This document shows positions 41,572 to 52,538 of a stretch of 64,000 bases of DNA, one piece after another. The stretch's first letter is position 1. Each line of letters opens with the position of its first letter. A program made the translations under genes and the position numbers. This DNA is from Microvirga makkahensis (GTDB lineage: Bacteria; Pseudomonadota; Alphaproteobacteria; Rhizobiales; Beijerinckiaceae), in the NCBI RefSeq assembly GCF_009830105.1, contig NZ_WURB01000001.1, forward strand, positions 310,001 to 374,000, read 5' to 3'. Below the pieces are notes generated by a model that saw nothing but the letters and a program-made list of their open reading frames with translations, was not told the DNA's origin and did no database searches.

Positions 41572-42822
41572 TCACTTCTGGAACGGCTTGTAATAGGTCG
41601 CGATGCCCTTGTTGATCTCGGCGGCCGCCTGCTCCGGCGTCTGCTGGCTCGCGAGCATCTTCTGCACGTTCGACTGCAGCAGCACCGATCCGCTCGGCTC
41701 CTGGTAGCGGAAGCGGACGAGCATCAGGTAGGACATGGAATTCTCGGCGAGCTTCGCCACCTCCTGCGTGATCGGGTCTTCGATCTTGATGCCCTTGATC
41801 GGCGACAGGTTCTTCAGGACATTGGTGAAGGCCGTGCCATATTCGGGGGTTGCGAGATAGCGGATGAACTTCAGGGCCGCGTCCTTCTTCTCACTCTTGG
41901 CGTTCACCGCATAGCCGCCGTCGTAGTATGTCGCGATGAGAGCCGGGTCGCCCTGCTTCATGACGGGAGCCGGGAACACGCCGAGATCGAGTGTCGGGTT
42001 CTGGTTCTTGAAGTTGGCGACCTCATAGGAGCCGCCCGCGAACATGGCGGCGCGCCCTGCCACGAAGAGTTGCTGCGAGGACGCATAGTCGACGCCCGTG
42101 AAGTTCGGCGAGAAGTACTGGCTGACATCCTTCAGCTTGGCGAGCGCGTTGACGAAGCGCGGATCGGTAAAATTCGCCCTGCCGGAGACGATGTCTTCCT
42201 CGAAGGACTTGCCGAGCATGGACGACAGAAGGCCGCCCACGATGGTCTCGTTCTGCCATGCGGTGGCGGTGCCGTTGGCGAACGGCGTGATGTTCTTGGC
42301 CTTGAGCGCCTGACACACGGCCATCAGCTCGTCCCAGGTCTTGGGCGGAGTCACACCCGCATTTTGGAAGATCTTCTTGTTGTAGACGACGAGCTGTGCC
42401 TGCATGGCGAAGGGGACGGCATAGATCTTGCCGTCCGAGCGCAGCGTCTCGGCGGCGAGCGCAGCCTCGGGGAAGTTGGCGAGTTCCGGCACATTCTGCG
42501 TGTCGAGGGCGACCAGATACCCTGGCGTCGCGATAGTCTCCAGATTGCCGTAGGCGCGAACCTGAATCACGTCCGGGCCGCGGCCGGCGGCGAGCGCCGT
42601 GGAGAGAATGGTCTGATAGTTCTCGGGCGCGTAAGTCTCGAACTTGATCGAGATGTTCGGCTCCTTCGCCTGGAACCTCTTGATGGCATCCTGGTAGAAG
42701 GCCTTATCTTCCTGGCGCCAGCTCCAGAATGTCAGCTCGGTCTGCTGCGCCATGGCCGCACCGGCAGAGAACAGGAAGCCGCCGGCGGCAGCGCCCATCA
42801 GAATGCGTCGGGTCAGTTTCAT
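41572..42822 (-). CDS. Extracellular sugar-binding protein (solute-binding family 1)
   Basis: A 416-aa periplasmic binding protein. The ATG at 42822 is preceded by GAGGGG and gives a signal peptide MKLTRRILMGAAAGGFLF.. cut near AAMA (residue 25); the RR could also be read as a weak Tat motif. The mature protein opens TELTFWSWRQEDKAFYQDAI, the standard family 1 fold start, and contains DVIQVRAYGNLETIA and YYDGGYAVNAKSEKKDAALKFI. It is the first gene of the transporter operon, which suits its need for high expression. Confidence 0.94.
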   Translation of the reverse strand: MKLTRRILMGAAAGGFLFSAGAAMAQQTELTFWSWRQEDKAFYQDAIKRFQAKEPNISIKFETYAPENYQTILSTALAAGRGPDVIQVRAYGNLETIATPGYLVALDTQNVPELANFPEAALAAETLRSDGKIYAVPFAMQAQLVVYNKKIFQNAGVTPPKTWDELMAVCQALKAKNITPFANGTATAWQNETIVGGLLSSMLGKSFEEDIVSGRANFTDPRFVNALAKLKDVSQYFSPNFTGVDYASSQQLFVAGRAAMFAGGSYEVANFKNQNPTLDLGVFPAPVMKQGDPALIATYYDGGYAVNAKSEKKDAALKFIRYLATPEYGTAFTNVLKNLSPIKGIKIEDPITQEVAKLAENSMSYLMLVRFRYQEPSGSVLLQSNVQKMLASQQTPEQAAAEINKGIATYYKPFQK

Positions 42823-42899
42823 TGTCGGTCCCCTCATCGTTGAAGTCCTTGATCCTCCCACCGATGGACAGCTGTCAGGTCTGCCCTTCGGAATTCTTT

Positions 42900-43778
42900 C
42901 TAACCGCTCGTCTCGGCCGCGATCACGAGCACGCTCGCATCATCGTGCGCTTTAACACGCGGATATTCCTCCGACAGGCGGTCGCTGCGCTCCAGCGCCC
43001 GCAATTCTCCGATCAGATCGTCCCCTCTACCCGCCGCCAGGGCGGCATGGAGAGAGGAATTGGTATAAGTTCCGAACACATCGACGAGACGCATGAAACC
43101 GTCCGTGGCGAGGACGATCAGCGCCCCGGCTTGCACCTCCGCCTCGAAACGCAACTCGTGCCCGGCGAAAGGCAGACACGGATTCACCACCCAATAGCCA
43201 CCCTGCTGGTTGAGCTTGGTGCGATTGTCCATAATCTGACGCCTGACCGCGTCCGGCATCCGACCCGGTTCGTGCCCTCCGCCCTCGAGTGCGGCAAGCG
43301 TCCTTCTCTCGAAGGGCTTCGCCCGCTCGTCGGTCCAGCGCACGATCCCCTGCTCCGAAGGCACCAGGGCGACCACGTCTCCAAGGAGAAGCCCCTCCAC
43401 CCGAAGCCGCCCTTCGCCCGCCCGTAGGGCCCGAACAAGGCCGAGGCACGCGGAAGGGGCATGGTGGACGTGAAGGCCGGGACGATGGGCGGTCGCGTCC
43501 TCGAAGGCCCGGCTGATCTCGGTCTCCAGTCGCTGGAGGAGATCCGTTCCCCCGTACCCCTCGCTCGTCAGCTTTCCCAGGGCCTCGTCGATCGCACCTG
43601 CAAGCCAGGCGGCATCGCTGCCGCCCCCGGTCAATTGCTCGGTCGAAAGGCCCGTTGCGCCGTCGACGATCCAGGCGCAATGGCCGAGCAGGCCTAACCC
43701 GTCCTCATTGATACGGGAGCCGGGTACAGATTGCCGGTAAAGGGACCGGAGTCGGGGTTCGGGGCCAGTCAGGGTCAC
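42900..43778 (-). CDS. PP2C-type serine/threonine phosphatase-like protein
   Basis: A 292-aa protein with the order of PP2C motifs: SVPGSRINEDGLGL (18-31), AWIVDGATGL (35-44), VEGLLLGDVVALV, VLATDGFMRLVDVFGTY and KAHDDASVLVIAAE, each with the acidic residues that hold the metal pair. The start is GTG at 43778; AGGGG lies immediately upstream, so the true start may differ slightly. It lies 77 bases before the sugar-binding protein gene on the same strand, so it may head that operon. Substrates are unknown; no kinase gene is adjacent. Confidence 0.8.
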   Translation of the reverse strand: MTLTGPEPRLRSLYRQSVPGSRINEDGLGLLGHCAWIVDGATGLSTEQLTGGGSDAAWLAGAIDEALGKLTSEGYGGTDLLQRLETEISRAFEDATAHRPGLHVHHAPSACLGLVRALRAGEGRLRVEGLLLGDVVALVPSEQGIVRWTDERAKPFERRTLAALEGGGHEPGRMPDAVRRQIMDNRTKLNQQGGYWVVNPCLPFAGHELRFEAEVQAGALIVLATDGFMRLVDVFGTYTNSSLHAALAAGRGDDLIGELRALERSDRLSEEYPRVKAHDDASVLVIAAETSG

Positions 43779-43848
43779 CCCTAACTGGTCTCATATTGGT
43801 CGCCTCCTGTCCATACTGGCCTCAAGTGCTGTTCACACCCGGAAACGG

Positions 43849-45301
<1,453 letters not shown>

Positions 45302-45305
<4 letters not shown>

Positions 45306-46366
45306 TGAGCGGCGACTGAGGACGGCAGAAAGCTCATTCCCTTCACGAGCGCCTGCGCCTTATGCAATCCTGCCGCCGTTGCCGTTACCATCTGAGGCAG
45401 CACGAGCCATTCCAAGGTCCATGCCGCGCCCGAACGTTCGTTCTCGTGCACCAGCGCCTGGTGAAGCGTGCCGAGCAGGCCCGCGTTGTAGCGGGCGAGA
45501 GCAATCAGCACCTCCGCCTGAACCGGATTGGACTTGTGCGGCATGGCAGACGACCCGCCGCCCGATGCGAGCCGCACCTCCCCCACCTCGTTCTGCGCCA
45601 TCAGGGTCAGGTCCTGTCCGATCTTTCCGAGCGTGCCCGACAGAAGCGAGAGAAAGCCCGCAAACTCGCCGATCCGGTCTCGCTGCGAATGCCAGGACGG
45701 GCCGTAGCCGAGACCGAGGATCTCCGCCACGGCATCGGCCACCGCATCGCCATGGCCCTTCATCTCGCAGCGCGTTCCGACGGGCCCGCCCAGCTGCACG
45801 ACCAGAAGACGGGGCGCAAGATTCTCCAGCCTCTCGGCATGGCGCTCCAGCGGCTGAAGCCACGTATCGATCTTGTCAGCGGCCGTGAACGGCAAAGCCT
45901 GCTGCATGCGCGTATGGGCCATCAGCGTCATCGCCCCGTCCCGCGCACGCAAATCGCGGAGAGCCGAGGTCAGGTCGCTGATGCGACGGCCCAGGATCTC
46001 GACAACACCCTTCAGGCGAAGGACCAGTGCCGTGTCGATCATGTCCTGGCTCGTCGCGCCCAGGTGTACGGCCTTCGCATGAGGCTCGCCGACGGCCGCC
46101 CGCAATTGCCTCACGAACGCGGGGACGACCACCCCATCCCGTGCGAGCCCCTCAGCCAGGTCGCTCCAGTCCGGCTGAAAGCTGCGGCAGGCTTCGGCAA
46201 TTCTCTGTGCGGCCACTTCCTCGATGAGACCGGCTTTCGCCTGTGCTCGGGCGAGTGCGGCCTCCGTCTCCAAGAGGGCTGAAAGTTCGGCCTCATCGGA
46301 CAGGAAAGCTTCCACCGCCTCGTCGCCGACGAGTGCCTGTAGCAAGGGATGGGGATGCGCCCGCAT
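45302..46366 (-). CDS. pcaB: 3-carboxy-cis,cis-muconate cycloisomerase PcaB
   Basis: PcaB turns 3-carboxy-cis,cis-muconate into 4-carboxymuconolactone. The 354-aa protein belongs to the fumarase/aspartase superfamily and has its signature GSSAMPHKSNP; HLGATSQDMIDTALVLRLK holds the conserved His region. At 354 aa it is shorter than the roughly 450 of pseudomonad PcaB, as is common in rhizobia. It is the last gene of the liv-pca run, 18 bases after pcaF. Confidence 0.94.
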
Positions 46367-46384
46367 GGCGATGCTCCTCGACGA

Positions 46385-47590
46385 TCACACGGCCTCAAGG
46401 GCGATGGCGATGCCCTGCCCGACGCCGACGCACATGGTCGCGAGCGCCCGCTTCTTGCCCGTCAGCTTCAACTCCAATGCCGCCGTACCGGTAATCCGTG
46501 CACCCGACATGCCGAGAGGATGACCGAGGGCGATCGCGCCGCCGTTCGGGTTCACATGCGCCGCATCCTCCGCGATCCCGAGCTCGCGCAGTACGGCAAT
46601 CCCCTGGCTGGCGAAGGCCTCGTTGAGCTCCACTACGTCGAAATCCGATGGCTTCAATCCGAGCCGCGCGCACAGCTTACGTGTGGCCGGCACGGGCCCG
46701 ATGCCCATGATTCGCGGCGGCACGCCCGCTGCCGCTCCGCCAGTCACGCGAGCGAGGGGCTCGAGTCCAAACTTCCGCATGGCCTCTTCCGACGCAACGA
46801 TGAGCGCCGCCGCGCCGTCGTTGACGCCCGACGCATTGCCTGCCGTCACTGTACCCTCCTTGCGGAAAGGCGTCGGCAGTTTGGCCAGCTGCTCGAGGGT
46901 GGTGTCGCCGCGAGGATGCTCGTCCCGCCCCACCACGACCGGGTCTCCCTTGCGCTTCGGGATTGTCACCGGAACGATCTCGCGCGCTAGGCGCCCAGCT
47001 GACTGGGCGGCGGCGGCCTTGGCTTGAGAGCGCAGGGCGAATGCATCCTGATCTTCGCGCGAGACGCGATAATCCTCGGCCACGTTCTCGCCGGTCTCGG
47101 GCATGGAATCCACACCGTATTGGCTCTTCATCAGTGGGTTGACGAAGCGCCAGCCGATGGTGGTGTCGTAGATCTCCGCGGTGCGGGAAAACGCCGTCTC
47201 AGCCTTCGGCATCACGAAAGGGGCACGGGACATGGACTCGACGCCGCCCGCGATCATCAACTCGGCCTCGCCGGCTTTGATGGCGCGAGCCGCCGCGATC
47301 ACCGCATCCATGCCCGACCCGCACAGGCGGTTGATCGTGGACCCGGGCACGGAACCGGGCAGGCCCGCCAGCAGCAGGGCCATGCGGGCGACGTTGCGGT
47401 TGTCTTCGCCTGCCTGGTTCGCGCAGCCATAGATCACATCGTCGACAGCCTCGAGATCGATCCGCGGGTGCCGTTCCACGAGCGCTTTCAGCGGAACGGC
47501 CGCAAGGTCATCCGCACGCACGCCGGACAGAGCTCCGCCGTAGCGGCCAATGGGCGTGCGCACATATGCGCAGATGTAAGCCTCACGCAT
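46385..47590 (-). CDS. pcaF: 3-oxoadipyl-CoA thiolase PcaF
   Basis: PcaF cleaves 3-oxoadipyl-CoA into succinyl-CoA and acetyl-CoA. The start at ATG 47590 (401 aa) is two bases after the pcaJ stop. The catalytic Cys is C90 in [11 protein letters not shown], the His is in [14 protein letters not shown] and the second Cys is in [32 protein letters not shown] at the N-terminus matches the oxoadipyl-CoA thiolase group. It is the final step of the pathway. Confidence 0.95.
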   Translation of the reverse strand: MREAYICAYVRTPIGRYGGALSGVRADDLAAVPLKALVERHPRIDLEAVDDVIYGCANQAGEDNRNVARMALLLAGLPGSVPGSTINRLCGSGMDAVIAAARAIKAGEAELMIAGGVESMSRAPFVMPKAETAFSRTAEIYDTTIGWRFVNPLMKSQYGVDSMPETGENVAEDYRVSREDQDAFALRSQAKAAAAQSAGRLAREIVPVTIPKRKGDPVVVGRDEHPRGDTTLEQLAKLPTPFRKEGTVTAGNASGVNDGAAALIVASEEAMRKFGLEPLARVTGGAAAGVPPRIMGIGPVPATRKLCARLGLKPSDFDVVELNEAFASQGIAVLRELGIAEDAAHVNPNGGAIALGHPLGMSGARITGTAALELKLTGKKRALATMCVGVGQGIAIALEAV

Positions 47591-47592
47591 TG

Positions 47593-48381
47593 TCAGCTTC
47601 CTTTCTTGCCGCCATGGGCGCGCTCGGTCCGAGCCTGGAGCTCGCGCAGGGTGGTGAGTTCGAGTTCGGATGGCGGCGGCGTCTCTTCGAGGTGATCGGA
47701 GAAGTGCACCTTCCAGCCGCAGGTATCCTGCACCTGCTCCCTGGTCACGCCCGGATGCAAGGACACTACGTTGAATTCCTTGGTCTCCGGATCCGGCTTC
47801 CAGAGTGCGAGATCGGTGATCAGGAGCGTTGGGCCCTTCGTCGTGATGCCGAGGCGCCGGCGATGATCGCCGCCGTCCCCATGGCCAAAGGAAGTGTAGA
47901 AGTCGATCTTCTCCACCATGCCGCGCGTCGCTTGTTTCATGGTGATGAACACCTCCTTGCACGACGTGGCGATCTCCGGCGCGCCGCCGCCGCCGGGCAG
48001 GCGCACCTTGGGCTTGTTGTAATCGCCGATCACGGTGGTGTTGATGTTTCCGAAGCGGTCGATCTGGGCGGCCCCCAGGAAGCCGATGGAGATACGCCCG
48101 CCCTGGAGCCAGTAACGGAACATCTCGGGCACCGAGACCGTGGTGAGCGCCGTCTCGCACAGCTCCCCGTCGCCGATGGAAAGCGGCAGGACATTCGGCG
48201 CCGTGCCGATGGTGCCGCTTTCATAGATCAGGGTAATGTCCGGCGCGTGGGTGAGCCGCGCCACGTTGCAGGCCGCCGACGGCGCGCCGATACCAACGAA
48301 GCATACGTCCTTGTTGGACAACGCGCGGGACGCCGCGATCGTCATCATCTCGTTGGGAGTGAAGTCGGTGATCATCGCCAT
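47593..48381 (-). CDS. pcaJ: 3-oxoadipate CoA-transferase subunit B
   Basis: This subunit, with PcaI, moves CoA from succinyl-CoA to 3-oxoadipate. The ATG at 48381 gives 262 aa. The acyl-anhydride-forming glutamate is in [10 protein letters not shown] (E54). The ESG wording and the 262-aa size match CatJ and glutaconate-type transferases rather than the shorter (about 213 aa) PcaJ of Pseudomonas putida. It lies two bases after pcaI and two bases before pcaF. Context fixes the substrate better than sequence does. Confidence 0.9.
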   Translation of the reverse strand: MAMITDFTPNEMMTIAASRALSNKDVCFVGIGAPSAACNVARLTHAPDITLIYESGTIGTAPNVLPLSIGDGELCETALTTVSVPEMFRYWLQGGRISIGFLGAAQIDRFGNINTTVIGDYNKPKVRLPGGGGAPEIATSCKEVFITMKQATRGMVEKIDFYTSFGHGDGGDHRRRLGITTKGPTLLITDLALWKPDPETKEFNVVSLHPGVTREQVQDTCGWKVHFSDHLEETPPPSELELTTLRELQARTERAHGGKKGS

Positions 48382-48383
48382 GG

Positions 48384-49229
48384 TCACAGCCCTTTCACGC
48401 GTTCTGCAAAGGCTTCGGGTCCCGCCTCGAGTACATTCGTCCTCATCCATTGCGTGAACAGATCGCGATCAGCGGAAACCTTGTCCCATTCAAGGTAGGA
48501 CGCGTTGTCGCGCTCGTAATAGCCGTGAGTGTAGGACGGATGCGCGCCCCCCGGCACATGGGCGATGGATGTGATCGCCCAGTGAGGTAGCACGCAGAGA
48601 TTCGGATGGAGATCGTCGAAGTCTTCGACGATCTCCTCGACGGTGACTACCGAACGTCTGGCCGCGAGGACTGCCTCCTTCTGGACGCCGATGATGCCCT
48701 CGATGAGCACGTCGCCGCGCCGGCTCGCCTTCTGCGCATGAATGAAGGTCACGTCCGGACGGTGTGCGGGAACGGCGGCCAGCTCCTCGCCCGTGAACGG
48801 GCACGTGACGCTGCGGATCTCGGGATTCACATCCCTCAACCCCGCGCCGCGATAGCCGCGGAAGACGGCGCAGGGCAGACCGGCCGCTCCGGCCTCGTAG
48901 GCATTGGCCATGGCGGCATGGCTGTGCTCCACCGTCTCGATGGCGCGCGGCCAACTGTTCTCGATGGCGTCGCGCATCCGGCGCAGCAGGCCGACGCCCG
49001 GATTGCCCGCATAGGAGAAGACGACCTTCTTCGCGAGGCCCATGCCGATCATCTGGTCGTAGATGATGTCAGGTGTCATGCGGATCAGCGTGAGATCCTT
49101 GCGACCCTGGCGAATCGCCTCGTGAGCGGCCGCATGCGGGATGAGATGGGTGAAGCCCTCGAAGGCGACGGTGTCTTCGTCGCGGAGATTGTCCCTGACG
49201 GCCTCCTGAAGGCTCTGAAACTTGGCCAT
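48384..49229 (-). CDS. pcaI: 3-oxoadipate CoA-transferase subunit A
   Basis: Partner of PcaJ. The ATG at 49229 (281 aa) has AGAGAG upstream; a TTG at 49244 is less likely. The family I CoA-transferase fold shows in DEDTVAFEGFTHLIPHAAAHEAIRQ (CoA-binding region), LTLIRMTPDIIYDQMI and SYAGNPGVG. At 281 aa it is CatI-sized. It lies between pcaG (11 bases upstream) and pcaJ (2 bases downstream) in the operon. Confidence 0.9.
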   Translation of the reverse strand: MAKFQSLQEAVRDNLRDEDTVAFEGFTHLIPHAAAHEAIRQGRKDLTLIRMTPDIIYDQMIGMGLAKKVVFSYAGNPGVGLLRRMRDAIENSWPRAIETVEHSHAAMANAYEAGAAGLPCAVFRGYRGAGLRDVNPEIRSVTCPFTGEELAAVPAHRPDVTFIHAQKASRRGDVLIEGIIGVQKEAVLAARRSVVTVEEIVEDFDDLHPNLCVLPHWAITSIAHVPGGAHPSYTHGYYERDNASYLEWDKVSADRDLFTQWMRTNVLEAGPEAFAERVKGL

Positions 49230-49240
49230 GCTGCTCTCTG

Positions 49241-49867
49241 TCAAATGTCGAAGAACACGGTTTCCTTCTCACCCTGGAGATGGATGTCGAAGGTGTAGGT
49301 GGGCATTCCGTTCTCCTCGCTGCGCGAGGCGATGAGGGTCGGGACGCGGACCTTGTGCTCGATGCGCGCCAGCACAGGGCATTCCGCGTTGGCCGCCTCC
49401 TCGTCGCCGAAATACATGCGGGTATGAAGGCCGATATTGATGCCGCGCGCCACGATCCAGAACGTAATGTGCGGCGCCATGAGGCGACCGTCTCTGTAGG
49501 GGACGCAACCGGGCTTGATCGTTTCGAACTTGTATTCACCCGTCACGCCATCCGTAGGCTGACGCCCCCAGCCGGTGAAATGCGGATCGGCCTTCCCGCG
49601 CCTTTCCCGAGGGCTGTTGTAGAGGCCTTGAGCATCCGCCTGCCAGATTTCGACGAGCGCATCCTTCAAAGGCGTTCCGCCGCCGTCATAGATGTGCCCC
49701 TTGACGACGACACGCTCTCCCTTCGTCTCAGGGCCGACGAGGACGAGGCCGAGATCCTCCTTCCACACTCCCGTGATCTCGACCCAGTTCGGCATGGCGC
49801 CGATATGGACGTAGGGACCTGCGGTCTGGGAGGGCGATTCTTTCAATCGGTCGAGCTTCTGGACCAT
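49241..49867 (-). CDS. pcaG: Protocatechuate 3,4-dioxygenase alpha subunit PcaG
   Basis: The alpha subunit of the intradiol dioxygenase that opens protocatechuate to 3-carboxy-cis,cis-muconate. The 208-aa protein begins RLKESPSQTAGPYVHIG, typical for PcaG, with ALVEIWQADAQGLY and PHITFWIVARG. It lacks the full iron-ligand set found in the beta subunit, as expected. The ATG at 49867 overlaps the pcaH stop as TGATG, so the two subunits are translationally coupled. Confidence 0.96.
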   Translation of the reverse strand: MVQKLDRLKESPSQTAGPYVHIGAMPNWVEITGVWKEDLGLVLVGPETKGERVVVKGHIYDGGGTPLKDALVEIWQADAQGLYNSPRERRGKADPHFTGWGRQPTDGVTGEYKFETIKPGCVPYRDGRLMAPHITFWIVARGINIGLHTRMYFGDEEAANAECPVLARIEHKVRVPTLIASRSEENGMPTYTFDIHLQGEKETVFFDI

Positions 49868-50592
49868 CAGTTCCCCTCCATGCGGTTTTCAAACATCGTC
49901 GAGCGGCGGCCGCGCAGGACAATGTCGAACTTGTAGGCGAGCGCATCCATCGGAAGCGTGTTCTCGCGGTCGAGCGCGGCGATGAGCTGCTCCACGGCCT
50001 GTCTGTCGGGAATGGTTGAAACGATCGGGCATTGCCAGATCATCGGGTCGCCCTCGAAATACATCTGCGTGATGAGGCGCTGCGCGAAGGCGTGGCCGAA
50101 GATCGAAAAGTGGATATGCGCGGGGCGCCAGTCGTTGATGCCGTTCGGCCAGGGGTACGCGCCCGGCTTGATGGTGCGGAACCAGTAGCGCCCCTCCTCG
50201 TCCGTGATCGTGCGTCCGCAGCCGCCGAAATTGGGATCGAGGGCTGCCAGATAGGTTTCCTTCTTGTGTCGGTAGCGTCCGCCCGCATTGGCCTGCCAGA
50301 ACTCCAGAAGAGCGCCGGGAACCGGACGCGCGTTCTCGTCGAGCACCCGGCCATAGACGATGATGCGCTGGCCGATCGGGTCGCCCGTCTTGGCGAAATT
50401 GCGAATCAGATCGTTGTCGAGCGGCCCAAGCCTGTCGTGCCCGAACACGGGACCGGTCATCTCGGAGATGGTATTGTCGAGCGAGAGAAGCGGATATTGT
50501 GGAGAGCGTAAAATCGAGGTCTTGTATTGTGGCGTGAAAGCCGGCGGATGCCAGCTCCTGTCCCGATGGTAGAATGATTCATGGTCCGACAT
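49867..50592 (-). CDS. pcaH: Protocatechuate 3,4-dioxygenase beta subunit PcaH
   Basis: The catalytic subunit, with non-heme Fe(III). The 241-aa sequence contains the ligands Y107 (GGRYRHK), Y146 (KPGAYPWPN), H159 and H161 ([11 protein letters not shown]). [12 protein letters not shown] and [18 protein letters not shown] are family features. The length is normal. It lies 23 bases after pcaC and is coupled to pcaG. Confidence 0.97.
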   Translation of the reverse strand: MSDHESFYHRDRSWHPPAFTPQYKTSILRSPQYPLLSLDNTISEMTGPVFGHDRLGPLDNDLIRNFAKTGDPIGQRIIVYGRVLDENARPVPGALLEFWQANAGGRYRHKKETYLAALDPNFGGCGRTITDEEGRYWFRTIKPGAYPWPNGINDWRPAHIHFSIFGHAFAQRLITQMYFEGDPMIWQCPIVSTIPDRQAVEQLIAALDRENTLPMDALAYKFDIVLRGRRSTMFENRMEGN

Positions 50593-50615
50593 GGCCGCCC
50601 TCCCCGACGAAGCCG

Positions 50616-51020
50616 CTATTCTTGCTTTTGAGCCTTTTCCATCTCGTCATAGGCTCTCTTGACGATCTTGAAGGCATGGTTGGCGGCGGGCACGCCCGCA
50701 TAGACCGCCACATGCAAGAGAGCCTCGCGGATATCCTCCTTTGTCGCGCCGGTATTGCGCGTGGCGCGCACATGCATGGCGACCTCCTCGTCATGGCCCA
50801 GCGCCGCGAGCAGCGCGATGGTCACGATGGAGCGCTCGCGCTTGGTGAAATGCGGGCGCGACCACACCGAGCCCCAGGCTCCTTCGGTGATGAAGGCCTG
50901 GAAATCGGCATCGAACTCCGTCATCTGGGCGCTGGCCCGGTCCACATGCGCATCCCCGAGAACCTGGCGACGGACGGCCATCCCGGCCTTGTAGCGCTCG
51001 CCCCCGTGATCGTCAGACAA
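50616..51020 (-). CDS. pcaC: 4-carboxymuconolactone decarboxylase PcaC
   Basis: PcaC decarboxylates 4-carboxymuconolactone to 3-oxoadipate enol-lactone. The 134-aa all-helical protein has [21 protein letters not shown] at the start and [29 protein letters not shown], with the conserved Glu/His region. I use the TTG at 51020 because AGGAGGT lies seven bases before it; this overlaps the pcaD end by eight bases. Later starts would cut the conserved N-terminus. Confidence 0.95.
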   Translation of the reverse strand: MSDDHGGERYKAGMAVRRQVLGDAHVDRASAQMTEFDADFQAFITEGAWGSVWSRPHFTKRERSIVTIALLAALGHDEEVAMHVRATRNTGATKEDIREALLHVAVYAGVPAANHAFKIVKRAYDEMEKAQKQE

Positions 51021-51807
51021 GGCCCACCTCCTGAAGATGTTTCTGAATCAGATGCGTGAGGACCTCAGGTTTCTCGATGCAAGGGATGTGACCGCATCCC
51101 TCGATCAGCTCGAAGCGTGCGCCAGGAACGAGTCTTGCGGTGCCGCGCACCACGTCGGGCGGCGTCGAGCCATCCTGGTCTCCGGCCACGCAAAGGGTCG
51201 GTGCTACGATCGCTCCCGCATCGGCCGTGAGGTCCGCGTCACGAATGGCCGCGCAGGTTCCGGCATAGCCCTGTGCGGGATTACGCACCAGCATGTTGCG
51301 CCATCCGGCAACGTCATCCTTGCGCGTTTCGCGGAATTGGGGCGTGAACCAGCGCTGCAGGACGTTCTCCGCAATAGGCTCGACTCCACCCCTCTCGACG
51401 GCGGAGATGCGCTCGGCCCAGAGCTCGGGCGTTCCGATCTTCGCCGCCGTACAGCAGAGGACCAGCGCCGTCACACGCTCAGGGGCCCGTACGGCGGCGC
51501 GCTGCGCGATCATGCCGCCGACCGACAAGCCCACGAGAGCGGCGCTCCCGATCCCGAGCCGGTCGAGCAGCGCAAGGAGGTCGTCCGTATGATCATCCAT
51601 CCGGTAAGGTGCGGGCGACGTGTCCGAAAGGCCATGCCCGCGCTTGTCGTAGAGCAAGACGCGGAAGCGATCCGCGAAGGCGGGCGCAACCGCCTGCCAG
51701 ATGCGGAAATCGCTGCCCAGCGAATTGTTGAAGACAAGCACCGGTGCGTCGGCTCTCCCGATGGCCTGGTAATGAAGGACGATGCCGTTTGCGCGAATGA
51801 ATGCCAT
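51013..51807 (-). CDS. pcaD: 3-oxoadipate enol-lactonase PcaD
   Basis: PcaD hydrolyses the enol-lactone to 3-oxoadipate. The ATG at 51807 (264 aa) has GAGGTGGAGC directly upstream. It is an alpha/beta hydrolase: oxyanion region LVFNNSLGSDFRIW, nucleophile S95 in GLSVGG, acid Asp in VAGDQDGSTPP and His in GCGHIPCIEKP. It is the first enzyme gene after the transporter genes, eight bases downstream of livF. Confidence 0.95.
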   Translation of the reverse strand: MAFIRANGIVLHYQAIGRADAPVLVFNNSLGSDFRIWQAVAPAFADRFRVLLYDKRGHGLSDTSPAPYRMDDHTDDLLALLDRLGIGSAALVGLSVGGMIAQRAAVRAPERVTALVLCCTAAKIGTPELWAERISAVERGGVEPIAENVLQRWFTPQFRETRKDDVAGWRNMLVRNPAQGYAGTCAAIRDADLTADAGAIVAPTLCVAGDQDGSTPPDVVRGTARLVPGARFELIEGCGHIPCIEKPEVLTHLIQKHLQEVGLV

Positions 51808-51815
51808 GCTCCACC

Positions 51816-52538
51816 TCAATGCAGAGAACCGACGCCGATGTAATGCTCGACGAGACCGGGATCGGCCCGCAGGGCCTCGCTCGCGCCCTGCCAGACGATG
51901 CGTCCCCGTTCCAGGATCAGGACGGTCTCGGCGAAATCAAGAGCGCTCTCCAGGCGCTGCTCCACGAGCAGGATCGTCATCTCGCCGCTGGAGGCCAGGA
52001 GCGTGAAGGCCTCCATCAGCTCCTCGCAGATCACTGGGGCCAGACCTTCCAACGGCTCGTCGAGAAGAAGCACGGCCGGTCTTCCGAGGATGGTGCGGGC
52101 CGTGGAGAGCATCTGCTGTTCGCCGCCGGACAATTGCCAGCCAAGATTGTTCCGGCGCTCGTGAAGGCGCGGGAACATGTCATAGGCCTCCTGGATCACG
52201 TTGCGCGGACGATCCTTGATACCGACGATCAGGTTCTCCTCCACGGTGAGGGACCGGAAGATGTCGCGCGTCTGCGGCACGAGTCCGATGCCCCGACGGG
52301 CGCGCTCCGAACTCTTCAGCGGCGACAGGTCCTTACCACCGACCAGGATCTCCCCGCCGTAGCGCCGGTTCATCCCCATGAGGGTCGAGAGCAGCGTGGT
52401 CTTGCCCATGCCGTTGCGGCCGAGGATCGACAGGCGAGCTCCGGCGGGCACCGAGAACGACACGTCCTCCAGCACCAGTGTGGGGCCATAGCCGGCACTC
52501 AGGTTTCTGACGTCAAGCGACGCTGCGGGCATGAGCAT
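51816..52538 (-). CDS. Branched-chain-amino-acid-type ABC transporter ATP-binding protein LivF-like
   Basis: A 240-aa ATPase of the HAAT family: Walker A GRNGMGKTT, signature LSGGEQQMLSTARTIL, Walker B LLLDEPLEGLAP. The start may be ATG 52538 or 52532. It overlaps livG by 26 bases. Placement before the pca genes suggests that the transporter imports protocatechuate or a related aromatic acid rather than leucine, as known for PcaMNVWX of Sinorhizobium meliloti, which is of the same family. Confidence 0.93.
   Translation of the reverse strand: MLMPAASLDVRNLSAGYGPTLVLEDVSFSVPAGARLSILGRNGMGKTTLLSTLMGMNRRYGGEILVGGKDLSPLKSSERARRGIGLVPQTRDIFRSLTVEENLIVGIKDRPRNVIQEAYDMFPRLHERRNNLGWQLSGGEQQMLSTARTILGRPAVLLLDEPLEGLAPVICEELMEAFTLLASSGEMTILLVEQRLESALDFAETVLILERGRIVWQGASEALRADPGLVEHYIGVGSLH

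Noticed and set aside
51808-51840. PcaQ box before pcaD
   Set aside because: No ATAACC-N4-GGTTA-type site is present; the region is the livF end.
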